Below, in pieces: positions 43,386-51,510 of a stretch of DNA of 64,000 bases. The stretch is from Chryseobacterium defluvii (lineage in GTDB: Bacteria > Bacteroidota > Bacteroidia > Flavobacteriales > Weeksellaceae): contig NZ_JACHLE010000001.1 in NCBI RefSeq assembly GCF_014204415.1, forward strand, positions 992,001 to 1,056,000. The letters are read 5' to 3'. How positions within the stretch are numbered: position 1 is the stretch's first letter; the number at the start of each line of letters is the position of its first letter. The notes beneath the pieces are model-generated. The model did no database searches, was not told the origin of the DNA, and saw only the letters and a program-made list of their open reading frames with translations. The translations under genes and the position numbers were made by a program.

Positions 43386-44276
43386 ATGATGAAACCTGTT
43401 GGAAAATTAATTATTATCGGAGGTGCTGTAAACAAAGGAAGCTTTACGGAAACCGATTTTGACCAGAATATAGAAAAAAACCTTAACTTCTTTGAAAGAG
43501 GTATCTTAAGAAAGATTATCAATGAGTCTAAAAACAAAGAAAATTCGGTCATAGAGGTTATTACTACCGCCTCACAAATCCCTCAAATAGTAGGTACGGA
43601 ATATAAAAAAGCATTCGAGTTTCTGGGTGCCAAAAATGTAAATATTCTTGATATCCATAACCGTGAAGAAGCCAATTCTGATGCTATGGTCGCAAGAGCC
43701 AGTGCCGCCGATGTGGTCATGTTCACCGGCGGGGATCAGCTGAGACTGACGTCTATCCTTGGCGGGACGAGATTTCATGATACCATTTTACTGAAATACC
43801 AGGAGGAGGACTTTATTTATTCCGGGACTTCTGCCGGCGCTGCTGCTGCTTCTGAAAACATGATCTATCAGGGAAGCAGTTCTGAGGCTCTGCTCAAGGG
43901 AGAGATCAAAACGACACAGGGCTTAGGCCTTATTGACAACGTTATTATTGATACTCATTTCGTGCAAAGAGGAAGGATCGGACGTCTTTTCCAGGCAGTG
44001 GTTAATAATCCAAGGACATTAGGAATTGGTTTGGGAGAAGATACCGGGCTTTTCATTCATAATGATGTGATGACTGCTATTGGTTCCGGGCTTGTCATTA
44101 TTGTAGACGGAAGATTTATTAAAGACACCAATCTTACCAATATCAATCTGGGTGAGCCTATCTCCATTGATAATTTAACAGTGCACGTAATGTCAATGAA
44201 TGATCATTATGATCTGGCAACCCGGGCACTGACGATCGAAAACTCCCAGTTCAATCCCGTACCTCAGGACCGGTAA
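43386..44276 (+). CDS. cphB: Cyanophycinase
   Basis: 296 residues from ATG 43386; ATG 43389 is equally possible. Serine exopeptidase of family S51 that cuts cyanophycin into beta-Asp-Arg dipeptides. The nucleophile is S149 in SGTSAGAAAAS. GGDQL (115-119) and the histidine H191 in DTHFVQRGRIGRL are the family's other landmarks. It is divergent from cphA and followed after eight bases by the DUF1275 gene, so the three plus-strand genes form a degradation operon. Confidence 0.95.
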   Translation: MMKPVGKLIIIGGAVNKGSFTETDFDQNIEKNLNFFERGILRKIINESKNKENSVIEVITTASQIPQIVGTEYKKAFEFLGAKNVNILDIHNREEANSDAMVARASAADVVMFTGGDQLRLTSILGGTRFHDTILLKYQEEDFIYSGTSAGAAAASENMIYQGSSSEALLKGEIKTTQGLGLIDNVIIDTHFVQRGRIGRLFQAVVNNPRTLGIGLGEDTGLFIHNDVMTAIGSGLVIIVDGRFIKDTNLTNINLGEPISIDNLTVHVMSMNDHYDLATRALTIENSQFNPVPQDR

Positions 44277-44284
44277 GCTAAATC

Positions 44285-45001
44285 ATGTTCAGGCATAAAG
44301 GGAAAACCCGGACTTATTACCATAACCTGCATATAGCCTGCTTATTATCTTTTGTAGCCGGAATCGTAAATGTAGCCGGGTATTTGTCTGTGCAAACCCT
44401 TACCACTAATGTAACAGGGCATTTTGCCTTTTTTATTGATGAAATATTTAGTCTTAGATTCTGGAAGGGTTCTATTTATTTTTTCTATATCCTGTTTTTC
44501 TTTATGGGGTCATTTATTTCTAATTTTATCACAGAAATAATTTCCAGAAAAAACAGTCAGTATATATATGTAATCCCTACTTTAATGGAAAGCATTATTT
44601 TATTATCTACCGGAATATGGGGAAGCTATTTTATAAAATACAATCCTGTACTGCTGTCTTTTCTATTATTATTTGCTATGGGCATGCAGAATTCACTGGT
44701 AACTACAATATCTAATGCCAGTGTGAGAACTACTCATTTAACAGGGCTGTTTACTGATTTGGGCATTGAGCTTTCGCAACTCTTTTTTTATAAAGAAGAG
44801 AAAAGAAAAAGACTCCTTTCATCCATTAGGCTTAGAGTTTCTATTATTAGTTTTTTCTTTTTAGGGGGTATTACCGGCGGAGTCCTTTATGGTTCTATTG
44901 CTTTGGCAATCCTTATTCTGGCCGGTATAATATTATTATTGGGATTAATATACGATTATATAAAAATTGGTTATCTTGTGTACAAAAAACATCATCATTA
45001 A
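44285..45001 (+). CDS. DUF1275 (YoaK-like) membrane protein
   Basis: 238 residues with six hydrophobic segments. N-terminal region CLLSFVAGIVNVAGYLSV, then TTNVTGHFAFF and MGMQNSLVTTISNASVRTTHLTGLFTDLGIELSQ (read as landmarks), which is the DUF1275 signature. The function is unknown; transport or membrane sensing is a guess. Its stop codon overlaps the ATG of the isoaspartyl peptidase (TAATG), and it is eight bases from cphB, so it is tightly tied to cyanophycin breakdown. Confidence 0.87.
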   Translation: MFRHKGKTRTYYHNLHIACLLSFVAGIVNVAGYLSVQTLTTNVTGHFAFFIDEIFSLRFWKGSIYFFYILFFFMGSFISNFITEIISRKNSQYIYVIPTLMESIILLSTGIWGSYFIKYNPVLLSFLLLFAMGMQNSLVTTISNASVRTTHLTGLFTDLGIELSQLFFYKEEKRKRLLSSIRLRVSIISFFFLGGITGGVLYGSIALAILILAGIILLLGLIYDYIKIGYLVYKKHHH

Positions 45002-45843
45002 TGAAATTAATAATACACGGTGGTTTCTTTTCAGAAAGCGATCAGAGTAATGAAGTAAAAACGGCCAAACAAAATTCTTTAAAAAAAATAGCTCAGCAGG
45101 CTTTTGAATATCTCAGATCCCATTCTGCATTGGATACGGCAGCCTATGCTGTTTCTCTTTTGGAAGACGATAAGCTTTATAATGCCGGGATCGGCTCGCA
45201 GATCCAGAGTGACGGAATTATCCGGATGAGTGCATCCCTTATGGATGGTGAAACACAAAAACTGAGCGGGGTTATCAATATTCAGGATGTAAAGAACCCG
45301 ATTTTTGTGGCTAAAGAATTAATGAAGGAAGATGACCGGGTTTTAGGAGGAAGCGGGGCCAAAAACTATGCTTCTGGACACGGTTTTGAAGATTTCTCGA
45401 CAGAAATTCCCCAAAGAAGAAAAGAATATGAAGCCAAACTTAGTAATGGCGGAAAAGGTACGGTAGGCTGTGTTGCCCTCGATGGAGATGGAAAGCTGGC
45501 TGTAGCTACCTCTACAGGAGGAAAAGGGTTTGAAATTCCGGGAAGGATCTCAGATTCTGCCACTGTGGCCGGGAATTATGCTAATTCTCTCTGCGCGGTA
45601 AGTTGTACGGGCGTTGGAGAGGATATTGTAAGCAATGCTACCGCTTCAAAGATTGTAACCCGAGTAACTGATGGAATGAACCTGAAAGATGCTTTTGACA
45701 AAACTTTTGATGAACTGAAAGCCATTGACGGGTTTGCCGGTGCCATTGCCATAGACAAAGAGGGTAATATCTATCATAAAGACTCCTATCCCACGATGGT
45801 TTTTGCTAGTTTTGACGGAGACAACTTTGAGGTCTTCCAATAA
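45001..45843 (+). CDS. iaaA: Isoaspartyl peptidase / plant-type asparaginase
   Basis: 280 residues, Ntn-hydrolase precursor that self-cleaves before T154 in KGTVGCVAL. The substrate-binding signature TSTGGKGFEIPGRISDS (170-186) and GTGxY-like VAGNYAN follow. These enzymes hydrolyse beta-aspartyl dipeptides, so the predicted role is splitting beta-Asp-Arg released by CphB into Asp and Arg. The residues between the GG of STGG and PGR (KGFEI) differ from the usual MTNK, which may reflect specificity. Translationally coupled to the DUF1275 gene. Confidence 0.9.
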   Translation: MKLIIHGGFFSESDQSNEVKTAKQNSLKKIAQQAFEYLRSHSALDTAAYAVSLLEDDKLYNAGIGSQIQSDGIIRMSASLMDGETQKLSGVINIQDVKNPIFVAKELMKEDDRVLGGSGAKNYASGHGFEDFSTEIPQRRKEYEAKLSNGGKGTVGCVALDGDGKLAVATSTGGKGFEIPGRISDSATVAGNYANSLCAVSCTGVGEDIVSNATASKIVTRVTDGMNLKDAFDKTFDELKAIDGFAGAIAIDKEGNIYHKDSYPTMVFASFDGDNFEVFQ

Positions 45844-45877
45844 TTTTAACATTATTTTATAATTCTTATTTATTTTT

Positions 45878-45894
45878 TTGGCACGTATTTTACA
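45878..45894 (+). promoter_or_regulatory. Sigma-54-like promoter
   Basis: TTGGCACG-TATT-TTACA. Compared with the sigma-54 consensus YTGGCACG-N4-TTGCW, the -24 element is perfect and the -12 element has one mismatch (TTACA for TTGCA). Spacing is exact. Transcription would start near 45906, 39 bases before the ATG at 45945. Confidence 0.6.
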
Positions 45895-45944
45895 TATGAA
45901 TACATAACAAATTTTAATATTATTAATTTTAAAAATTAGAAATC

Positions 45945-46181
45945 ATGGGAAATAAAACAAATGGATTATTGGCTTTATTAGGTTTAGGAGCTTTAGCCTA
46001 CTGGAAGTATAAAAAATCGACTCCTGAAGAGCAGCAGGCTGTTAAAGATAAGATCAACACAGCTAAGGACAACCTTAATAAGTGGGGAAATGATCTTAAA
46101 AACAAGGCTAATGAAGTAGCTTCTCAGGTTCAGAATAAAGTAGACGAAGCTAAAACAAAAGCTGAAGATTCTTTGAATTAA
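45945..46181 (+). CDS. YtxH-like small stress protein
   Basis: 78 residues. One N-terminal hydrophobic helix (GLLALLGLGALAYWKYKK), then an amphipathic helix rich in Lys/Glu/Ala/Asn with repeats such as KDNLNKWGNDLKNKANEVA. This is the YtxH/LEA-like design of membrane-tethered coiled-coil proteins induced by stress. It is a single-gene unit under a sigma-54-like promoter and closed by a terminator that overlaps the stop codon of the convergent methyltransferase. Confidence 0.8.
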   Translation: MGNKTNGLLALLGLGALAYWKYKKSTPEEQQAVKDKINTAKDNLNKWGNDLKNKANEVASQVQNKVDEAKTKAEDSLN

Positions 46182-46209
46182 GACTTAGTTTTTTAACATT
46201 CATATATAA

Positions 46210-46245
46210 AAGTCATCATAACTGCACACTATGATGACTTTTTTT
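46210..46245 (+). terminator. Terminator of the YtxH-like gene
   Basis: AAGTCATCATA (46210-46220) pairs with TATGATGACTT (46230-46240), followed by T residues. The right arm includes the stop codon of the convergent methyltransferase gene (46229-46231). Confidence 0.85.
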
Positions 46246-47026
46246 GTGCTTTCAATGCATATACCATAGGTATTTTATTGCCAAACTGAGGGATCCTCCA
46301 TTTTCCTTTTTCAAACTCATCTACATATTTAAAACACGGATATGGCGACCAGTCGAATTCCTGAAAATTCTCAAGTTCCATCTCTTTATCAATCAAGTTT
46401 TGCAGGACTTCTGACAAAGAATGGTTCCACATGACGTATTCCTGAACAATATCTGCCGAAAAGTCAGCATATGTTCCTTCATATGTTTCCATGATCGGCT
46501 TTTCATTGAAATAATTATAATGAATTCCTTTAAAATCATCATCGAACATCCAGATTACCGGATGAAATTCTGCCATAACAAATCTTCCTCCGGGTTTTAA
46601 GAAATGATCAATCACTCCGGCCCATTTTTCCAGATCAGGAAGCCAGCCAACGGTTCCGTAACTGGTAAAAACAATATCAAACTTCTGATCTAAAACAGTA
46701 GGAAGATCATATATATCTGAGCAGATAAATTCAGTATCTGTACCGCATTGTTGAGCCAGATATTTTGCCGCATCAACAGCCTTATCAGACAAATCTATTC
46801 CAGTAGCTTTTGCTCCAAGCCTTGACAATGAGATCGTATCCTGTCCAAAATGGCATTGTAGATGCAGAATACTTTTTCCTTTTACATCTCCTAAAAGTTC
46901 CAGTTCAATTGAATTTAAAGATGTTCTTCCTTTCAGGAATTCATCCACAAAATAGAAATCCGATTTCAAATGCGGTTCTACTTTGGCATTCCATGAGTTT
47001 TTGTTGATCTCTAAATAGTTTTTCAT
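46229..47026 (-). CDS. Class I SAM-dependent methyltransferase
   Basis: 265 residues. SAM-binding motif I is SILHLQCHFGQDTISLS near residue 50, followed by ATGIDLSDKAVDAA (acidic residue at the end of beta 2) and FDIVFTSYGTVGWLPD. It is a small-molecule-type methyltransferase (Methyltransf_25/11-like). The substrate is unknown. A single gene on the minus strand, slightly AT-rich, sharing its stop with the terminator of the convergent gene. Confidence 0.9.
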   Translation of the reverse strand: MKNYLEINKNSWNAKVEPHLKSDFYFVDEFLKGRTSLNSIELELLGDVKGKSILHLQCHFGQDTISLSRLGAKATGIDLSDKAVDAAKYLAQQCGTDTEFICSDIYDLPTVLDQKFDIVFTSYGTVGWLPDLEKWAGVIDHFLKPGGRFVMAEFHPVIWMFDDDFKGIHYNYFNEKPIMETYEGTYADFSADIVQEYVMWNHSLSEVLQNLIDKEMELENFQEFDWSPYPCFKYVDEFEKGKWRIPQFGNKIPMVYALKAQKKSS

Positions 47027-47066
47027 AGTTAAATAAATTAAATCTGGTGATTATATAATTTAAACT

Positions 47067-47786
47067 TTATCTCATCCAGCCCTGGACAATATAGTTTTTA
47101 GTAAATAATTTCCTTTCCGGTTTATTCAATTGATCCGGTTTAAACCAAACCTCAATCCTGCTTCCATAAAAATCACCCCAATCTCCTTCATATATGGTGA
47201 AATCATTTTTAAGCTCAAACCTTTTCAATGTATCTGCGGGATTAAAAACGAACATTTCAGTACGGTTTTTTACACTTTTTTCAGAAAGAAGCTTATTTTT
47301 AGTTACTTCAAATACTTTTAAATAAATCTTGCCTTTTTCAATGTTATTTAAATATACGTCATACTTATATATCCCAGGTTGAGAATAATCATATAGAACC
47401 AAATCCTGTTTATCCACTTTAGGTGTTGGCTTATTTTCTTCATATGGGATTTCCAAAGGCTTTTCAAATTTTATATTTTCCGGGATGTCCAGGTTATTGG
47501 CAAAAAAATCATACGGATAAAAAATTAAAGCAAAAGAGTACCAACAATAAACTACTGCTCCCAAAACTATAGTAAAGAAGGTTTGCAATATTCCGTTCAG
47601 ATATTCTTTTCTAAGAATACGAATAATTCCTCCAATACCTACCATCAGAAAAAAAATAAACGGCAGAAAAAAAGAGAGATAAAGTATGTATTGGCTGGGA
47701 ATTGAAAGCCCATAAAAACAAAGAATACTTATAAGTACACCTATAACAATTAAGTGATACCATTTTTTATTAAGTATTTTCCACAT
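47067..47786 (-). CDS. Membrane protein of unknown function
   Basis: 239 residues. Three hydrophobic segments in the first 90 residues (about 11-29, 33-55 and 61-87), then a soluble C-terminal domain with beta-strand pattern (about 105-239), probably periplasmic. Contains YDYSQPGIYKYDVYL and a proline- and lysine-rich linker at 110-125. I do not recognise the family. It lies six bases downstream of the PH/SHOCT gene and is likely co-transcribed with it. Confidence 0.75.
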   Translation of the reverse strand: MWKILNKKWYHLIVIGVLISILCFYGLSIPSQYILYLSFFLPFIFFLMVGIGGIIRILRKEYLNGILQTFFTIVLGAVVYCWYSFALIFYPYDFFANNLDIPENIKFEKPLEIPYEENKPTPKVDKQDLVLYDYSQPGIYKYDVYLNNIEKGKIYLKVFEVTKNKLLSEKSVKNRTEMFVFNPADTLKRFELKNDFTIYEGDWGDFYGSRIEVWFKPDQLNKPERKLFTKNYIVQGWMR

Positions 47787-47792
47787 TTTATG

Positions 47793-48329
47793 CTACAATT
47801 TTTCAAGCAGCTTTTTCTTCTGCTCAATAAATTCTTCTTCTGTTATCACTCCATTTTCTTTAAGTCTGCCTAATTGTTCCAGTTGATCTAAAACAGTTGG
47901 CTCGGATTTAGCCTGAAAATATTCTTTGGGGCGGGACATGAAATCCCTCACTTTTTCACAGAATAATTCCGCTTCGTATTTTCCTACCCCGTCGATCTCA
48001 ACAATATTTCCGGAAATGTAAACATCTATGGAAGCGAGCATAAATTCCGTTTCGTATTGTATGGAGGTTACTTTATCATAAGAAAAGTCTTCTACTTTTA
48101 ATCCGTACAGGAATTCCTTATCGATGAAGATCAATCGTCGGTCTGTAGCCACCAAAAGGATATGATGATTGGATGGCTTATTTCTTCCTTCCACCAGATA
48201 GACGATCTTTTCATCTGCTGAAAGAACATTCGGCAGTTCACGGATCTCTTTTCTGGCAAAGAAGGTAGGATTTATATCTAATTTTTCAAGTTCTTCTCTT
48301 ATTTCGTCAAGTCTTGATTTTTCACTCAT
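47793..48329 (-). CDS. PH-like and SHOCT domain protein
   Basis: 178 residues. Residues 35-135 resemble a bacterial pleckstrin-homology (YokE/bPH) domain (HILLVATDRRLIFIDKEFLYGLKVEDFSY, read as landmarks). The last 30 residues are a SHOCT motif (LEQLGRLKENGVITEEEF...KKKLL). Such proteins are probably membrane-associated scaffolds. It is placed between hisS and a membrane protein of unknown role; the spacing to hisS is 18 bases. Confidence 0.85.
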   Translation of the reverse strand: MSEKSRLDEIREELEKLDINPTFFARKEIRELPNVLSADEKIVYLVEGRNKPSNHHILLVATDRRLIFIDKEFLYGLKVEDFSYDKVTSIQYETEFMLASIDVYISGNIVEIDGVGKYEAELFCEKVRDFMSRPKEYFQAKSEPTVLDQLEQLGRLKENGVITEEEFIEQKKKLLEKL

Positions 48330-48347
48330 TATTTAGTTTTTAGCGTT

Positions 48348-49697
48348 TTATTTTAAAAATTCCTCCAAAGAAATCGTTTTCTGTGCTCCGGCCTCAAGGT
48401 CTTTATAGGTAACCGTTCTGTTTCTGATCTCTTCTTCGCCTAAGAAAACAAGATTCTTTATACCTTTCTTTTCCGCATAGCTGAATTGTTTCCCCAGTTT
48501 GGCATTTTCAGGATACAGTTCTGCTGAAATCCCTTTTTCTCTTAATTGAAGGATCAGTTTTAAAGCTTCCAAAGTTTCTTCCCCACCGAAATTGGCAAAT
48601 AAATACTCTACTTTTGACGCAGCTTCTTCAGGGAAAAGACCTAATTCTTCTACCACCAGGTAGATCCTGTCTAATCCAAACGAAATCCCGATCCCCGGAA
48701 TATTTTTCACTCCAAAAACCTCTGTAAGGTTATCATACCTTCCACCACCTCCAATGGAACCCATCTGAACTTCATCTGCTTTCACCTCAAAGATCGCTCC
48801 CGTATAATAATCCAGACCTCTTGCCAGGGTAATATCAAAAACAAGATTCTGAATATCCACACCAAGGCTCAAAGATTGGGTAAGCACAAATTCCAGTTCC
48901 TCCACTCCTTTTAAACCGATCTCATTTCCTCCAAATTTTTCCTTGAGTTGGAGAAGGTTTTCCAATGCATCATCAGATTGGCTGAACAAGAACTCAAGTT
49001 TGTCAATGGATTCCTGAGCAATCCCCCTTTCCAGCAATTCTTTTACAACTCCATCTTTTCCTATTTTATCAAGTTTATCAAGAGCTACCGTAAAATCAAT
49101 CAGCTTATTAGTAATTCCTGCATATTCAGCTAGACCTGAAAGGATCTTTCTATTGTTTAAATGAATGGTAACCGGGACTTTAAGATCCGAAAATGATTTA
49201 AGGTATAACTGTATGAGATCTACTTCCTGCAGCAGGCTTTCGCTTCCTACCACATCGGCATCACACTGATAAAACTCCCTAAATCGGCCTTTCTGGGGAC
49301 GATCTGCCCTCCAAACCGGTTGAATCTGATATCTTTTGTAAGGAAATGTTAACTGCCCGTGGTTCATGGCCACAAACCTTGCAAAAGGTACGGTAAGATC
49401 ATATCTAAGAGCCTTGTCTGAAATTTGAGAAGTAAGTTTTTGATGGTTTTTATTTTCCCAGTCTTCCTGATTCACTTTAGAAGTATAATCCCCTGAATTT
49501 AAAATTTTAAAGATCAGGCGGTCTCCTTCTTCTCCATATTTCCCCGTCAGTGTCGAAAGATTTTCAAAGCTTGGGGTTTCCAACGGCTGGAATCCGAATA
49601 ACTCGAAGTTTTTCTGCAAAGTATTGATAATATATCTTCTCCTTGAAACTTCTAGTGCTGTAAAATCTCTTGTCCCTTTTGCTAAGCTTGGCTTCAT
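48348..49697 (-). CDS. hisS: Histidyl-tRNA synthetase
   Basis: 449 residues, class II synthetase. Motif 2 is in [26 protein letters not shown], the His-A motif is [14 protein letters not shown], and motif 3 includes GGGGRYDNL and [13 protein letters not shown]. The C-terminal anticodon-binding domain spans about 355-449. Slightly longer than E. coli HisS. First gene of a minus-strand unit with the PH/SHOCT and membrane genes, behind a TATTTTTG box at 49740-49747. Confidence 0.97.
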   Translation of the reverse strand: MKPSLAKGTRDFTALEVSRRRYIINTLQKNFELFGFQPLETPSFENLSTLTGKYGEEGDRLIFKILNSGDYTSKVNQEDWENKNHQKLTSQISDKALRYDLTVPFARFVAMNHGQLTFPYKRYQIQPVWRADRPQKGRFREFYQCDADVVGSESLLQEVDLIQLYLKSFSDLKVPVTIHLNNRKILSGLAEYAGITNKLIDFTVALDKLDKIGKDGVVKELLERGIAQESIDKLEFLFSQSDDALENLLQLKEKFGGNEIGLKGVEELEFVLTQSLSLGVDIQNLVFDITLARGLDYYTGAIFEVKADEVQMGSIGGGGRYDNLTEVFGVKNIPGIGISFGLDRIYLVVEELGLFPEEAASKVEYLFANFGGEETLEALKLILQLREKGISAELYPENAKLGKQFSYAEKKGIKNLVFLGEEEIRNRTVTYKDLEAGAQKTISLEEFLK

Positions 49698-49739
49698 TTA
49701 TAATTGATAAATAATATGATTAATATTTGATAAGTATTG

Positions 49740-49747
49740 CAAAAATA
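49740..49747 (-). promoter_or_regulatory. Probable -7 box of the hisS promoter
   Basis: On the minus strand TATTTTTG, about 43 bases before the hisS ATG at 49697. Confidence 0.45.
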
Positions 49748-49773
49748 AGGAATTGAAAAGACTTTTGGTACAT

Positions 49774-49815
49774 TAAAAAAGCCAAAGAAGTAATCTTCTC
49801 CGGCTTCCTTTTTTA
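49774..49815 (-). terminator. Terminator of the HRDC gene
   Basis: AGCC..AGAAG and CTTCT..GGCT pair with short internal mismatches, followed on the minus strand by a run of T. It lies about 27 bases after the HRDC stop codon. Confidence 0.75.
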
Positions 49816-49841
49816 ATCATTTGTGTTATGAATAGGTCTTT

Positions 49842-50294
49842 TCAGACATTTTCCAGAATTTCAAGGATCTCTTCTCCATAATTTTCTATCTTATGCTTGC
49901 CAAAACCTTTAATATCCAACAATTCTTCTTTTCTGGCTGGTTTATACTTAGCTACAGATATCAATTCTTTATTACTGGCTATAAAATATGAAGGAAGATT
50001 TTGTTCTTTGGCTTTTTCTGATCTCCAGTATTTCAAGGCATCCAGTATTTTCTCTTCATCACTATTCAACGGGTCATTATCGGCTGAATACTTTACACTT
50101 TTGGTCTCTCTGACACTGGCTACCGGCTTAATTTCTTCAAAATAAAGCATAACCGACCAATAATTTTCACTGCCTACAAAAGCCGTTTCCACTTTTATGA
50201 TCTCATGGCTTTCCAGAAAATCATCCAAAGATCTCTGATCCATACGCAGGAAGTCCTCAGATAATCTTATTTTAAAAACTTTTGTTTTCATCAT
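49842..50294 (-). CDS. HRDC domain protein
   Basis: 150 residues. The C-terminal half (about 75-148) is an HRDC domain as in RecQ/RNase D (LKYWRSEKAKEQNLPSYFIASNKELISVA, then ELLDIKGFGKHKIENYGEEIL as landmarks), which binds nucleic acid. The N-terminal half is a small beta-rich domain. There is no helicase or nuclease domain. It lies 22 bases downstream of the SSB gene and is probably co-transcribed, which suggests a role in DNA metabolism. Confidence 0.87.
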   Translation of the reverse strand: MMKTKVFKIRLSEDFLRMDQRSLDDFLESHEIIKVETAFVGSENYWSVMLYFEEIKPVASVRETKSVKYSADNDPLNSDEEKILDALKYWRSEKAKEQNLPSYFIASNKELISVAKYKPARKEELLDIKGFGKHKIENYGEEILEILENV

Positions 50295-50316
50295 CTGTGT
50301 TTTTAATTGTTAAAAT

Positions 50317-50649
50317 TTATTTACCGCCCAAAAGCAGGATCTCATCTACTCTTATCTCTGTAATATACCTTTTTACTCCGTCCTTATCATCATAAGAACG
50401 ATAGGTAAGTTTTCCTTCTATGGCAATTTCTTTTCCTTTAGGAACATATTTCTGGAAGATCTCTGCTGCCTTTCCGAAAGCTACCAGATTATGCCATTGT
50501 GTTTCTTCCACTTTTTCACCTTTTGCGTTAGTGTAGTGATCGCTGGTTGCCAGAGATACGCTTGCTTTTATATTTCCGTTATCGAAGTTTACTATTTCAA
50601 CTTCTTTACCTGTGTGCCCTATAAGGGTTACTTTGTTTCTTAGTGACAT
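50317..50649 (-). CDS. ssb: Short single-stranded DNA-binding protein
   Basis: 110 residues from ATG 50649, which begins MSLRNKVTLIGHTGKEVEI; a longer in-frame start at 50718 would add 23 unconserved residues. A complete OB-fold core is present, with VSLATSDHYTNAKGEKVEETQWHNLVAFGKAAEI as landmarks and EIAIEGKLTYRSYDDKDG. The protein ends ILLLGGK, with neither the glycine/glutamine-rich linker nor the acidic DDDIPF-type tip that recruits partner proteins. It is probably an accessory SSB; the HRDC gene follows in the same unit. Confidence 0.9.
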   Translation of the reverse strand: MSLRNKVTLIGHTGKEVEIVNFDNGNIKASVSLATSDHYTNAKGEKVEETQWHNLVAFGKAAEIFQKYVPKGKEIAIEGKLTYRSYDDKDGVKRYITEIRVDEILLLGGK

Positions 50650-50775
50650 AGCATTTAAATTTTTAAGATTAATATTCAGATAAGAGACGTTCACTGATTT
50701 CTCAAATCTCTGCAACAAAGATGCGGGAACAGGAAAATCAGAGTCGGTATAAAACTATTTAAATTCATTTGTAGT

Positions 50776-50805
50776 CGTTTGCAAACGGATATTTTCTTAT
50801 CTTTG
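50776..50805 (+). promoter_or_regulatory. Promoter with overlapping palindrome
   Basis: TTG (50779-50781), 16-base spacer, TATCTTTG (50798-50805), one base shorter than the usual flavobacterial spacer. The TTG lies within a perfect 12-base palindrome CGTTTGCAAACG (50776-50787) that could be a repressor operator. The predicted leader to the HPP gene at 50909 is about 95 bases. Confidence 0.5.
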
Positions 50806-50908
50806 AGATCATGTGTTTCGGAATAGATCAACAGATTATGATGAAAATGGCATTTACACCCACCCTTTTTTAGAAAATTTAATTCAAATAATAGTTAAAA
50901 AAGACTAA

Positions 50909-51505
50909 ATGAAGAAGACCATAAAAAGAACATTCAGGGTTTCAAAGTATGTGATTTACAAAGAAACTCTTGTTGATTACAAAGAACATTTCTGGTCATT
51001 TCTGGGAGCGTTTTTCGGAATAGGGATCATTGCTTTTATTCAATCTCATTCCTTATCTGCAACAGAAAATATATTTCTGATCGGTTCTTTCGGAGCCTCC
51101 AGTGTTTTGATCTATGGTGCGATCCAGAGTCCGTTGGCACAGCCTAGAAACCTGATAGGCGGACATGTGATCTCGGCACTCGTAGGGGTAACTGTTTTTA
51201 AGATAATCCCTGACGTTCTCTGGCTTTCCGCATCTTTGGCCGTAGCCCTTTCCATTGTTTTGATGCAATATACAAAGACTTTACATCCGCCGGGTGGGGC
51301 AACAGCTCTGATCGCAGTGAGTTCAACAGGAAAAATTCCTGAGTTGGGTTATTGGTATGTTATCTCTCCTGTTCTTTCAGGATGCATCATTCTCCTGGTC
51401 GTAGCCTTGATCTTTAATAACATGACCTCCAACCGAGACTACCCTACCCACAGCAGATTAAAAAGATTACTGAAGAAAAAACATACACACAAAATGAAAA
51501 AATAG
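50909..51505 (+). CDS. HPP family membrane protein
   Basis: 198 residues, four hydrophobic helices. The family motif HPPGGATAL is at about residue 127-135 in TKTLHPPGGATALIAVSS; SFGASSVLIYGAIQSPLAQPRNLIGGHVISA (landmarks) is the other conserved block. HPP proteins are integral membrane proteins; a plastid member transports nitrite, but bacterial roles are not settled. There is no CBS domain. It lies five bases before the zinc-ribbon gene. Confidence 0.93.
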   Translation: MKKTIKRTFRVSKYVIYKETLVDYKEHFWSFLGAFFGIGIIAFIQSHSLSATENIFLIGSFGASSVLIYGAIQSPLAQPRNLIGGHVISALVGVTVFKIIPDVLWLSASLAVALSIVLMQYTKTLHPPGGATALIAVSSTGKIPELGYWYVISPVLSGCIILLVVALIFNNMTSNRDYPTHSRLKRLLKKKHTHKMKK

Positions 51506-51510
51506 AAATT

